Assembly (NCBI GenBank): GCA_032358255.1
Contig: JAULBX010011099.1
Location: forward strand, 620,001-684,000
Source of the DNA: Heterotrichella gracilis
Taxonomy: Eukaryota > Sar > Xanthophyceae > Tribonematales > Xanthonemataceae
DNA length: 64,000 nt
Direction: 5' to 3'
Shown: positions 34,290 through 42,998 of the stretch, in pieces
How the letters are laid out: the number at the start of each line of letters is the position of its first letter
How positions within the stretch are numbered: the first letter of the stretch is position 1
The notes under the pieces: generated by a model
Told to the model about the DNA's origin: nothing
The model's input: the letters and a program-made list of their open reading frames with translations, nothing else
Database searches by the model: none
Made by a program: the position numbers and the translations under genes

Positions 34290-34335
34290 TTTCCATTTTG
34301 GAAATATTCTTAACAGTTATTTTCCATTTTGGAAA
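34290..34335 (+). promoter_or_regulatory. Twin 15-bp palindromes upstream of the T9SS metalloprotease
   Basis: TTTCCATTTTGGAAA occurs at 34290-34304 and again at 34321-34335. Each is a perfect inverted repeat (TTTCCA-ttt-TGGAAA) and the centres are 31 bp apart, close to three helical turns, so two bound dimers would face the same side. They lie 66-111 bp before the ATG at 34401. Confidence 0.55.
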
Positions 34336-34400
34336 TTTAATTGTCTAACAAGAGGAAGTTTTTGAGTTTATCATTGTCTAAAACTTAAAAACATTTTACT

Positions 34401-37400
34401 ATGGAGAATACAACTAAAGTTGATTTTTTATTTAAACTAAACCATTCTTGGCTAAAAAATAAGGACTTTAACTCTGCAAAAACAAAGTACTTATTAACAG
34501 CATTGTTTTTGTTTTTATTTGTAAATAAAAATAATGCTCAATGTGCAGGAGCCAATATCTTAAATGGTAGTCAAGCAAATTGGTTCGGCGCATCACCTTC
34601 CGGTTGTTCCCCTCTTTTTTCGGGAACTAGTGCAAAGTATGCGCAACAGCAATTTTATATACCCACAACAACTCCAAATGCCAACCCATTAATTACACTG
34701 AAATTAGCTGTACACGTAATTATGCCAAGTGGTGCAAACCCAATTGCTTTTAATAATGGAAGCGGAACATATAACGGAACGACTGCTTTGCAAAATCGAT
34801 TTAGTTTAATTCAAGGCCAATCTGATAGATATTCTAACATAAGGATTGCTTCTTTTTCCGCACCAGGATATTCTCCGTTATATATTTATGATTCAAGAAT
34901 TCAATTTGAGGTGGTCAATTATTACTATTACACAAGCGATGTGTATTTTTATGGGACCGCCAATGGATTACCAGCCGACAATAATCCATTAATTGGTACA
35001 TCTCCAAATCCAAGTTACAATCCGCAAATTTATTCTGCAGATAATGTTATTGCTTGGATTAAATCAACTTATCCTACCCGTTTAGAAGAAGGAATGCCTG
35101 TGATTATGATGAATAATGTAGTCCCGCGAATGGGTAGTTTTTCTCCATCAACAATTATAGGAACGGTTCCTTTTGTTGTTATTGGTCATAACCCTGGAAA
35201 TACAGTGGGCTCAGCTCACCTCAATGATACGGTGACAATGAGAACTTTGAGGCACGAAATGGGACATTGTTTAGGTTTATTACACCCATATTATGGTGGA
35301 GATTGTTATCCTAATTCTGCTTCACCCAGCCCTGAAACACCTGATATTAATAAAATGCTAGATTGTAGCAATCCGGATTATTTGTCTGATCTGTTTCCTG
35401 CGAGCACACCAAACGCCACTGCAGCATCTTACCCCTATCCTACTTCTTATACTCCGAACCCCAACGCCCCCACTATTTCTTATACAGCTTGTCCAAATCC
35501 ACCTTTAAATAGTTGTAGTAGTGTTTATGAGAATGTTACTCAGATACCAGGTTATAGGATAAACACAAATAATATCATGAGTGATAATGGATTTACAAAT
35601 CAAATGTTTTGGATGACGCCATTGCAAATGGGAAGAAGGATCCGGGCGATGCATTTTAGATCAAATGCATATGGTTGGCGTGGAGTTACTGATTGGGGAA
35701 ATATCCGCTACTATGCTAAAGAAATGATCAGTGTGCATAATTACCCCTTAAATGTAAGTACAAACGAAACATGGGAATTCGATATTCAAATGTATAAAGA
35801 TATTGTTGTTAAAAGTGGTAATACACTTAAAATCACCTGTAAAGTAGCAATGGCGACAGAAGGTAAAATTATCGTTGAGAAAGGGGCTAAGCTTATTATT
35901 GAGGGTCCAGACGCTGAAATAACGGGTTGGTGCAAAAAAACACCAATAAACACAATTGATAATAATCCGCTTTGGTTCGGAATTGAAGTATGGGGTGATC
36001 CAAACCAAAATCAACTAATTAACAATACCACTGGTTATTGCTCAAATCAGGGAATAGTGGAAATTAAGGGTGGTGCCAAAATAAGTTATGCCAAAAATGC
36101 TATTTATACTGGTTTCGCCACAACCTATGGCCAACATAGCCTCTGGTCAAGCGGTGGTATAATATTGGCTAATAATGCATATTTCATAAATAATGTTCGT
36201 GATTTACTTTTGTTTAAAAATTTTCATGGTAATAATACAAGTAAAGTAATCAATTGTAAGTTCCAAACAACCGGTGAAATTGGCAAAGACGGAAATGGAA
36301 ACACTATTTTACCACAAGAACATGTAAAGTTATATCAACACTTTGGCCTGTATTTTGAGAATTGTATTTTTGAAAATAATGCTTCAGTTTATATACCTAT
36401 GTCAAAGGGAATTGGTATCTATAGTACTGACTCTTATTTTAATGTAGGTTACAATAACTCTGTAGGAAGCACAACTGCAACCGCCTGCACATTTAGCCTT
36501 TTGACAGTAGGGATTTGGATTGATAATGTAAATCCATTAAATACCACGAATATTAAAAATAGTAGATTCATTGGTAATGTTTGGAAGGGAATTATCGCAG
36601 AAAATTCTAATTATTTAAATGTTAATGAAAATAAATTCTATCTTGATGATTACCAGGTAGGTGTTTACTTAAATCAAAGTAAGTATTATAAAATAAATAA
36701 TAATCTTTTTACTATTTATAATTTACCACGTCAAGGTCAAACAGGTATTGCTGTCTACAGCAGCAGCAATGGTAGTCATGAAATTTATAGAAATACTTTT
36801 ACCAAGTTAATGTATAGTATTATTGCTATGGACAATAATGGAGGATCTGCTACAGGCATGACAGGATTAAAAATGAATTGCAATAATTTTACCCCTAATT
36901 CATATAATGTTTGGGACATTGCACTTACCAAAACGTTTGCACCTATGCCAACAATTGATCCTTTTCAAAGTGAAGGTGGAACTCAAACCCCACTTAAATT
37001 GGTAAGAAATATTTACGGTGCACCATCTTCAACCGCTACCCCAAAAAATAAATATTTCGTAGATCCTTCGAGTACTCAAACTATTTTACATTTATCGAAT
37101 TCCACAACCAACACACAGCCGAATCAACCAAACCCACAAAGTAGTTCGCAGGTTAACGTAATTCCAACTTCAATTCCCTTGACTTATTCAACAGATTGTC
37201 TTCCTTATCCACCGTCTGGTCCAGAGAGAGTATCTTCCAATTCCGAATATTTAACAAGTCTAAATGAGTATGCTACTACATTAAGAGCTAATAATCCTGA
37301 AGGACAAAATAAATTCGAAATACAATCAACTATAAGCTCAAAATTAAATTTATTTTTGACTGATACTCTGGCAAGTAGTATGGATAGTGTAATTATCATT

Positions 37401-38036
37401 TTAACAAATAATCAGGGGGATATGGAGGATGCGGATATTCAATTGGTATTCGCGTATATGAAAAAAGGGGATTATGTCAATGCGACTATTAAAAACAATA
37501 TGTTACCATCTACCAGAACAAATTGGAAGAATTTGCTCAGTAAAATTATTTCGATTGAACAAGACTCATTAGCCGGATTAAGTGTTAAAAATAATACGAG
37601 CACAATTTCATTTATACAAGGATATGCTAGTGTTGAAGCAGGGGATGGTCAAGCTAGCGCCCAGGCCTTACTGAAACTGGCAATAGGGGCTAATCACCAG
37701 CTACCAATTGTCTATCCTGAAAATATTGGAGGGGGTGCAAGAGTAAAAAACACGAATGTAGAGGATAATATAATTATTATTAAAAATGAAAGCATCAAAG
37801 TTTTTCCGAATCCAATGAAATCAGGCATAACAATTTCTCATCTTGGCACAGAAGAAGGGATTTTAACAATACAAGTAAAAGATTTGTTGGGTAAAATAAT
37901 TTTTACTAACTTTATTAGGAAAGGTACAGAGCAGTACATTTCATTAGTAGATTATAGTAGTGGAATGTATCTATTAAGTATTTCTGAATCAAATAATGAA
38001 GTTATTTATCAAAGTAAATTGATTAAAGAAGATTAA
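34401..38036 (+). CDS. T9SS-secreted zinc metalloprotease with beta-helix region
   Basis: 1211 aa. A long N-region precedes the signal-type segment (about 32-46, ending NNAQ). The zinc site is HEMGHCLGLLH (about 286-296, HExxHxxGxxH) with a Met-turn candidate NNIMSDNG about 100 residues later, as in metzincins. Residues about 540-830 look like a right-handed beta-helix (repeats such as FINNVRDLLLFKN, NSRFIGNVWKGIIAENSN). The C-terminus (about 1130-1211) is a T9SS type A sorting domain: VFPNPMKSGITISH ... SSGMYLLSIS. Its base composition is more AT-rich than its neighbours, hinting at different origin or fast evolution. Confidence 0.82.
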   Translation: MENTTKVDFLFKLNHSWLKNKDFNSAKTKYLLTALFLFLFVNKNNAQCAGANILNGSQANWFGASPSGCSPLFSGTSAKYAQQQFYIPTTTPNANPLITLKLAVHVIMPSGANPIAFNNGSGTYNGTTALQNRFSLIQGQSDRYSNIRIASFSAPGYSPLYIYDSRIQFEVVNYYYYTSDVYFYGTANGLPADNNPLIGTSPNPSYNPQIYSADNVIAWIKSTYPTRLEEGMPVIMMNNVVPRMGSFSPSTIIGTVPFVVIGHNPGNTVGSAHLNDTVTMRTLRHEMGHCLGLLHPYYGGDCYPNSASPSPETPDINKMLDCSNPDYLSDLFPASTPNATAASYPYPTSYTPNPNAPTISYTACPNPPLNSCSSVYENVTQIPGYRINTNNIMSDNGFTNQMFWMTPLQMGRRIRAMHFRSNAYGWRGVTDWGNIRYYAKEMISVHNYPLNVSTNETWEFDIQMYKDIVVKSGNTLKITCKVAMATEGKIIVEKGAKLIIEGPDAEITGWCKKTPINTIDNNPLWFGIEVWGDPNQNQLINNTTGYCSNQGIVEIKGGAKISYAKNAIYTGFATTYGQHSLWSSGGIILANNAYFINNVRDLLLFKNFHGNNTSKVINCKFQTTGEIGKDGNGNTILPQEHVKLYQHFGLYFENCIFENNASVYIPMSKGIGIYSTDSYFNVGYNNSVGSTTATACTFSLLTVGIWIDNVNPLNTTNIKNSRFIGNVWKGIIAENSNYLNVNENKFYLDDYQVGVYLNQSKYYKINNNLFTIYNLPRQGQTGIAVYSSSNGSHEIYRNTFTKLMYSIIAMDNNGGSATGMTGLKMNCNNFTPNSYNVWDIALTKTFAPMPTIDPFQSEGGTQTPLKLVRNIYGAPSSTATPKNKYFVDPSSTQTILHLSNSTTNTQPNQPNPQSSSQVNVIPTSIPLTYSTDCLPYPPSGPERVSSNSEYLTSLNEYATTLRANNPEGQNKFEIQSTISSKLNLFLTDTLASSMDSVIIILTNNQGDMEDADIQLVFAYMKKGDYVNATIKNNMLPSTRTNWKNLLSKIISIEQDSLAGLSVKNNTSTISFIQGYASVEAGDGQASAQALLKLAIGANHQLPIVYPENIGGGARVKNTNVEDNIIIIKNESIKVFPNPMKSGITISHLGTEEGILTIQVKDLLGKIIFTNFIRKGTEQYISLVDYSSGMYLLSISESNNEVIYQSKLIKED

Positions 38037-38040
38037 AAGA

Positions 38041-38085
38041 AATAAATACTAAGATTGAAAATTCATTTCAATCTTAGTATTTATT
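38041..38085. terminator. 20-bp perfect AT-rich hairpin between two T9SS genes
   Basis: AATAAATACTAAGATTGAAA (38041-38060) and its exact complement (38066-38085) leave a 5-nt loop. It begins 4 nt after the stop of the metalloprotease and ends a few nt before the next start. It could terminate, attenuate, or stabilise the 3' end; there is no separate T-run. Confidence 0.6.
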
Positions 38086-38092
38086 AATAGTG

Positions 38093-39613
38093 ATGCGCCT
38101 TTTTTTAATTGCCATAATTATTTTTCATACTACCCGGGGCTTTACTCAGGGAGGTTTTACCTCTCGTATTGCTTTACCAAATGCACTTTCCCATGTTTCC
38201 CAAGCCTTATTTGAAACAACACCCGGAAATTATTTTGCTGCAGGAATTGTTGTTGATAGTTTGAATGGATATAATTATAATCGATTAGCCATAATGGGTT
38301 TAAATTCAGGAGGACAATTAAATTGGACAAAAAAATACGGGAACAGAAAATTTGAACATCTGGATAATAGTTTTATTTCCCGATCCTTTTATAAACAAGG
38401 TAATTTTATTTATTATACAGGCTGTGTAAAAGACAGCATTAATAAATATGTTGGGGTGTTCATTAAATTTAATTTTAATGGGGATACTTTGTGGCAAAAA
38501 GTATACAAAGATCCCGGTCAGGATTTGATTCCTCAAATGTGCAACCAAAGTATAGACGGAGGTTTTTTGATAACCGGATTCTTTCAGGATTGGATTAATA
38601 GCACTCGGCCTGGTTTATTAATTAAAACTGATAAAAACGGTAATGAATTATGGAGAAAAAGCATTAATAAAACAAATACCAATGTACAGGATGGTAAAGC
38701 AATTATACAGGATAGTTTGACAAAAAAAATTATTATAGTTGGCTATCAATATATTGGAGGGTCTAATATATACGACAATATATTAATTCTGGATAGTTTG
38801 GGAAATAATGCTAACCGGTATTATACAACTACTGGCCAAATTTTGGATATTATTCAAACTAAGGATAAAAATTTTGTAGCAGTTGGTGCTGTTCTTACTG
38901 GAAATGATTCATGGTCGTATATTTTTAAGTTTAATATTGCCACTCCTAATCAAAAAATGTGGCAAATTTTTCCTTTCGGCAAACCAATCATGGTTAATTA
39001 TTTTAATTGTTTAAGAGAACTACCAAATGGTGATCTTTTAGTTGCCGGCTCCTATGATACCTCGCAGGTAATTAATGGTATTTTTCAAGGCGTAAATCGA
39101 ATTACGCGCATTAGTGCCAATGGTTCTGTTATTTCAAACAGGTATTATAATTATTCACCAAGTGACTCACTCAATTGCAGCACGGCTATTTCATCTATTG
39201 AACTTACGAGTGATGGTGGTTGGTTAACAGCAACACGTATGCAAAACTACTCAAATCTTAGTCCATTTCACTTCGTAAAATACGATAGCACCGGCTGCGA
39301 TAGTTCTCTCGCCTATTGTAAAATGATGAGTGAAGTAGGTATAAACAAAATTAGCGCAAAATTTAATTTTGATTTTGATGTGTTTCCTAATCCTGCAAAT
39401 GATAAAGTCAATTTCATCATTCATTCATCAACAAATAAAAAATTTAGTTTAAAAGTTTGTGACATTAGCGGAAAAGAACTCGAGAAAGTTAATTTAGAAA
39501 CAAACAACTTATTCTCATTAAATACGATTCACTATGAAGCAGGTCTTTATTTTGTGAATTTAGTTTACGAAGGCAAAAGTATCGAGACTAGAAAATTAAT
39601 TATTGCGAAGTGA
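38093..39613 (+). CDS. T9SS-secreted propeller-like repeat protein
   Basis: 506 aa from ATG 38093; a GTG directly before it is in frame. Signal peptide about 1-19. The body has repeated beta blades with the pattern GGFLITG...IKTDKNGNELWRKS and LPNGDLLVAGSYDT...ITRISANGSVISNRYY, like the Delta-60/propeller-type surface proteins of Bacteroidota. C-terminal T9SS sorting domain (about 425-506, VFPNPANDKVNFII ... YEAGLYFVNLVYEG). Adjacent to the metalloprotease gene across a long hairpin, and possibly expressed with it. Confidence 0.8.
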   Translation: MRLFLIAIIIFHTTRGFTQGGFTSRIALPNALSHVSQALFETTPGNYFAAGIVVDSLNGYNYNRLAIMGLNSGGQLNWTKKYGNRKFEHLDNSFISRSFYKQGNFIYYTGCVKDSINKYVGVFIKFNFNGDTLWQKVYKDPGQDLIPQMCNQSIDGGFLITGFFQDWINSTRPGLLIKTDKNGNELWRKSINKTNTNVQDGKAIIQDSLTKKIIIVGYQYIGGSNIYDNILILDSLGNNANRYYTTTGQILDIIQTKDKNFVAVGAVLTGNDSWSYIFKFNIATPNQKMWQIFPFGKPIMVNYFNCLRELPNGDLLVAGSYDTSQVINGIFQGVNRITRISANGSVISNRYYNYSPSDSLNCSTAISSIELTSDGGWLTATRMQNYSNLSPFHFVKYDSTGCDSSLAYCKMMSEVGINKISAKFNFDFDVFPNPANDKVNFIIHSSTNKKFSLKVCDISGKELEKVNLETNNLFSLNTIHYEAGLYFVNLVYEGKSIETRKLIIAK

Positions 39614-39640
39614 TTTTTGTTTTAAGATCTTTCGTTCAGC

Positions 39641-39790
39641 ACTGCCTCCTGCCTCCTGCCCACTAATTCTTTTTTCGGTGTCCCTCAGCGCTGTTTGCGC
39701 TTAGACCTGACAGGTTTCAACGGTGTTTAGGACAAACCTGTTAGGTCTGCGCGCTTCTCAGTGGTTTAAAATTCATCACATCCAACTCCT
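39641..39790. repeat. Composite repeat with a fourth long hairpin
   Basis: Homologous to 33475-33562: same ACTGCCTCCTG... and ACTAATTCTTTTTTCGGTG blocks. A hairpin (39703-39717 with 39734-39748, one mismatch, 16-nt loop) matches the third unit at 33413 almost base for base. Its right half runs into the 3' end of the ABC ATPase gene. Confidence 0.85.
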
Positions 39791-40388
39791 TGTCGCAAAA
39801 AAAGTATTCATCTGCAATAGCATTCGAACACACAATCACTGTGCGGTCTTTGGTATGTTGTGTAATTAATTCTTTGTACCAGGCAATGGCGTTTTTATCC
39901 AAATTAGAAACCGGCTCATCCAATAATACCACCGGTGTATCTGCTAAAATAGCCAGACCTAATTTTAGGCGCTGTTTCATGCCACTCGAAAATTGTTTGA
40001 TCAGTTTATTTTGTGAAGACTCTAACTCAATAAGAGAAATAAAATCCTTGTTGTTTAGTTTTTCTTTAAAAGGTTTAAAAGAACGAGCATGATCCACCAT
40101 CTCTGCCAGCGTAAAATCTTCTATCAATTGTAGATAAGGAGAAGCAAAGGAAATATGATCTTTTATTTTTTCAGGATCAACACGTAATTCATTGCTAGTG
40201 TAAATAACTTCTCCTTCATTCGGACTTACAAATCCACTTAGCACTTGCAATAAAGTTGATTTCCCTGAACCATTCCCGCCAAGAATGACTAATTTTTGTT
40301 TTGAAGTGATCTCAAAATCAATCCCTCTAAAGATCCACTCTTTATTGAATTTTTTTCCGAGATTTTTTATGAGAATGTTTGTTGACAC
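39741..40388 (-). CDS. ABC transporter ATP-binding protein with repeat-derived C-terminus
   Basis: 215 aa. Walker A GGNGSGKST (about 35-43), signature SSGMKQRLKLGLAIL, Walker B VVLLDEPVSNLD. Short CcmA-like ATPase; no permease gene lies next to it, so the partner is elsewhere. The last residues (MNFKPLRSAQT) are encoded inside the composite repeat: the stop codon lies in the hairpin's right arm, where this copy differs from the others by one base. The gene is upstream-neighboured by lpxA on the same strand after 247 bp of repeats. Confidence 0.85.
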   Translation of the reverse strand: MSTNILIKNLGKKFNKEWIFRGIDFEITSKQKLVILGGNGSGKSTLLQVLSGFVSPNEGEVIYTSNELRVDPEKIKDHISFASPYLQLIEDFTLAEMVDHARSFKPFKEKLNNKDFISLIELESSQNKLIKQFSSGMKQRLKLGLAILADTPVVLLDEPVSNLDKNAIAWYKELITQHTKDRTVIVCSNAIADEYFFCDKELDVMNFKPLRSAQT

Positions 40389-40391
40389 GTG

Positions 40392-40641
40392 CAGTTGATA
40401 GTCGATGGTATGTGGTCAATAGTTTATAGTCAATAGTTTATAGATTATAGTCGATAGTGGCGGCAAAAATTGGAATGCAGATGTATCAAGCCTTAATAAT
40501 TCAGAACGAATATCGTTTAACGAATAACTGAAAACTGCCCACTGCCCACTGCCTCCTGCCCACTGCTCCTGCCCACTTATTTTTCTCAGTGTTCCTGAGT
40601 GCTCTTAGTGTCCAATAGCTATCGGACTTAGTGGTTTAAAT
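40392..40641. repeat. Low-complexity repeats: TAGTCGATAG run and composite repeat
   Basis: 40392-40460 carries decayed copies of a TAGTCRATAG/TTTATAG unit. 40533-40641 is the third copy of the composite repeat (ACTGCCCACTGCC... CTCAGTG... CTTAGTGGTTTAAAT), and its final TTTAAAT contains the lpxA stop codon. No gene is seen in this gap. Confidence 0.75.
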
Positions 40642-41409
40642 CCCTCTCACAATCCCATCCTTCTGATTCCGAATAAAAGTCACTATCTCTCTTCGAATTG
40701 CCGTATCAGGCATTTCATTCTCCACTATTTCTAAGGCATTTGTTACATTATGTCCACGCACAAAAATAATGCGGTAAATGTCTTCTATTTGTTTGATCGT
40801 TTCTTTATCAAATCCTCTGCGGGTTAAACCAATGGTGTTCACTCCTATAAATTGTAAAGGCTCACGCGCTACACGAATGTATGGCGGAACGCCTTTTCTT
40901 ACAAGCGAAGCTCCTGAAACAAAGGAATGCGCACCAATGTTCACAAACTGCTGTGCAGCTACCACGCCTTCTATGATCACAAAATCTTCCACGGTGATAT
41001 GTCCGGCTAAACTACCATTGTTCGCAATGATCACATTATTACCAATGCTGCAATCATGACCTAAATGCGTGTAACACATGATCAGACAATTATCGCCCAC
41101 CTTGGTGGTCATTCTATCTGCTGTGCCTTTGTGAATGGTTGCGTATTCGCGAATGGTAGTATTTTTTCCAATAACGGTGTTCGATTTTTCGCCTTTGTAT
41201 TTTAAGTCCTGATTAACGATGCCAATCACCGCCCCCGGAAAAATCTTGCAGCCACTGCCAATGATGGTATCCGGATAGATCACCGCATTGGGATGAATGT
41301 AACAATCATCTCCGATCTCTACATCTTCATAAATAGTCGCGAAGGGTTCAATAGTCACATTCTTGCCTATTTTGGCTCTCGGACTAACATTAGCAAGGGG
41401 TGAAATCAT
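40636..41409 (-). CDS. lpxA: UDP-N-acetylglucosamine acyltransferase
   Basis: 257 aa left-handed beta-helix protein with hexapeptide repeats from residue 1 (ISPLANVSPRAKIGKNVTIEPFATI), the catalytic His in TIHKGTADRMTTKVGDNCLIMCYTHLGHDC, and the C-terminal helical domain (GVNTIGLTRRGFDKETIKQIEDIYRIIF). First acyl transfer of lipid A synthesis. Lies 9 bp after lpxC-fabZ on the same strand. Its stop abuts the composite repeat. Confidence 0.95.
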   Translation of the reverse strand: MISPLANVSPRAKIGKNVTIEPFATIYEDVEIGDDCYIHPNAVIYPDTIIGSGCKIFPGAVIGIVNQDLKYKGEKSNTVIGKNTTIREYATIHKGTADRMTTKVGDNCLIMCYTHLGHDCSIGNNVIIANNGSLAGHITVEDFVIIEGVVAAQQFVNIGAHSFVSGASLVRKGVPPYIRVAREPLQFIGVNTIGLTRRGFDKETIKQIEDIYRIIFVRGHNVTNALEIVENEMPDTAIRREIVTFIRNQKDGIVRGI

Positions 41410-41418
41410 AAATGTATC

Positions 41419-42849
41419 TTAAGCGAGTTGAGGTTCGGTACTTTTTACTTCCGTGTTTTTTACTTTCACTATTTGTGCCATCATCTCGGCTTCCATAACG
41501 GGTTTGTTCTGCACATAGGCTACACCACGCATGTGACAAATACCTCTTCGAATTGGAGTGACCAGATTTAAACTAAACACAACAGTATCTCCCGGAATTA
41601 CTTTTTGCTTGAATTTCACATTATCGATCTTCATAAAATAAGTCAGATAATTTTCAGGATCAGGAACCGTCTTTAATACCAATACACCACCACATTGCGC
41701 CATGGCTTCAATCAGCATAACGCCGGGCATTACCGGATTATCGGGGAAATGGCCTTTAAAAAATTCTTCATTCAGGGTCACGTTTTTTACACCAATCACA
41801 TGCTCTGCCGATAACTCCATGATCTTATCCACCAACAACATGGGTTGACGGTGAGGTAAAATTTTCATGATATCTGTAATGTTCAATAAGGCCGGTGCAT
41901 TCAGATCAATTTTCGGATAATCTTTTTCCAGTTTCTGTTTTTTGGCTAAGGCTTTTAATTTTTTGGCAAAATCAACGTTGCCGGCATGTCCCGGACGAGC
42001 AGCCAATACATGGATCTTCATTGGTTTTCCAACCAAAGCCAGATCACCCACAATGTCTAATAATTTGTGACGGGCAGGTTCATTGTAAAAATGTAATTTG
42101 GTATTGTTCAACACCCCGCGGCCTTTTACTTCTACATCGGGTTTATTAAATACTTTGCGTAAATGATCTAATTTTTCTTTTGGCAATTCACTATCTACCA
42201 AAACAATCGCATTGTCTAAATCGCCTCCTTTAATTAAGTTGTGCGCCAATAAGGCTTCTAACTCTCTTAAAAAAACAAAGGTGCGGCAAGGTGAAATTTC
42301 TTTTTTAAATTCTCCTAAATTATACATGGATGCATGCTGTGTACCCAACACTTCACTGCCATAATCCACCATCACTGTGACACGAAATTCATCCTGAGGT
42401 ACAGCAAGCATTTCTACTTTTTTGATCGGATCTTCAAAGGTTAAATTTTCAGTGAGTTCAAAGTATTCTCTTTCGGCTTCTTGTTCTTCAATGCCGGCTG
42501 TTTCTAATAGTTCAATAAATTTGGCAGAACTGCCATCCATAATCGGCATTTCAGGACCGGTTACCTGGATCATACAATTATCAATGCCCAATCCCATTAA
42601 AGCAGCTAGCACATGTTCAGTGGTATGTACACGCGCTCCATTCTTTTCGAGTGTAGTGCCACGGGAAGTGTCCACAACCAGATCAGCGTCAGCATCAATA
42701 ATAGGATGCCCCTCAAGGTCTACCCGTTGAAACTTAAACCAATGATTCACCTCAGCCGGATTAAAGGTTAAAGTAACCGGACTACCTGTATGCAGACCAA
42801 CGCCTGAAATGCTGACTGCTTTTTTTATGGTTCGTTGTTTATCGCTCAT
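41419..42849 (-). CDS. lpxC-fabZ: Bifunctional UDP-3-O-acyl-GlcNAc deacetylase / hydroxyacyl-ACP dehydratase
   Basis: 476 aa fusion. LpxC part (about 1-305) with zinc ligands in RVHTTEHVLAALMGLG and the RHKLLDIVGDLAL block. FabZ part (about 325-465) with ILPHRQPMLLVDKI and the active site GHFPDNPVMPGVMLIEAMAQCGG. The fusion is typical for Bacteroidota and couples lipid A deacetylation with fatty-acid elongation. Cotranscribed with lpxA. Confidence 0.96.
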   Translation of the reverse strand: MSDKQRTIKKAVSISGVGLHTGSPVTLTFNPAEVNHWFKFQRVDLEGHPIIDADADLVVDTSRGTTLEKNGARVHTTEHVLAALMGLGIDNCMIQVTGPEMPIMDGSSAKFIELLETAGIEEQEAEREYFELTENLTFEDPIKKVEMLAVPQDEFRVTVMVDYGSEVLGTQHASMYNLGEFKKEISPCRTFVFLRELEALLAHNLIKGGDLDNAIVLVDSELPKEKLDHLRKVFNKPDVEVKGRGVLNNTKLHFYNEPARHKLLDIVGDLALVGKPMKIHVLAARPGHAGNVDFAKKLKALAKKQKLEKDYPKIDLNAPALLNITDIMKILPHRQPMLLVDKIMELSAEHVIGVKNVTLNEEFFKGHFPDNPVMPGVMLIEAMAQCGGVLVLKTVPDPENYLTYFMKIDNVKFKQKVIPGDTVVFSLNLVTPIRRGICHMRGVAYVQNKPVMEAEMMAQIVKVKNTEVKSTEPQLA

Positions 42850-42998
42850 ATTATTGGAATAAATAGTGTTTAAAGATAATAAAAATCGGAGAAATGCTCA
42901 ATTTTACTTAAAAGTCTAATTGCCTTTTCATTTATCTTTAATTCTATTGTTGGATGGTACTGGTATTCCCATCTTATTTTTCAGTTCACTCGATCCGT

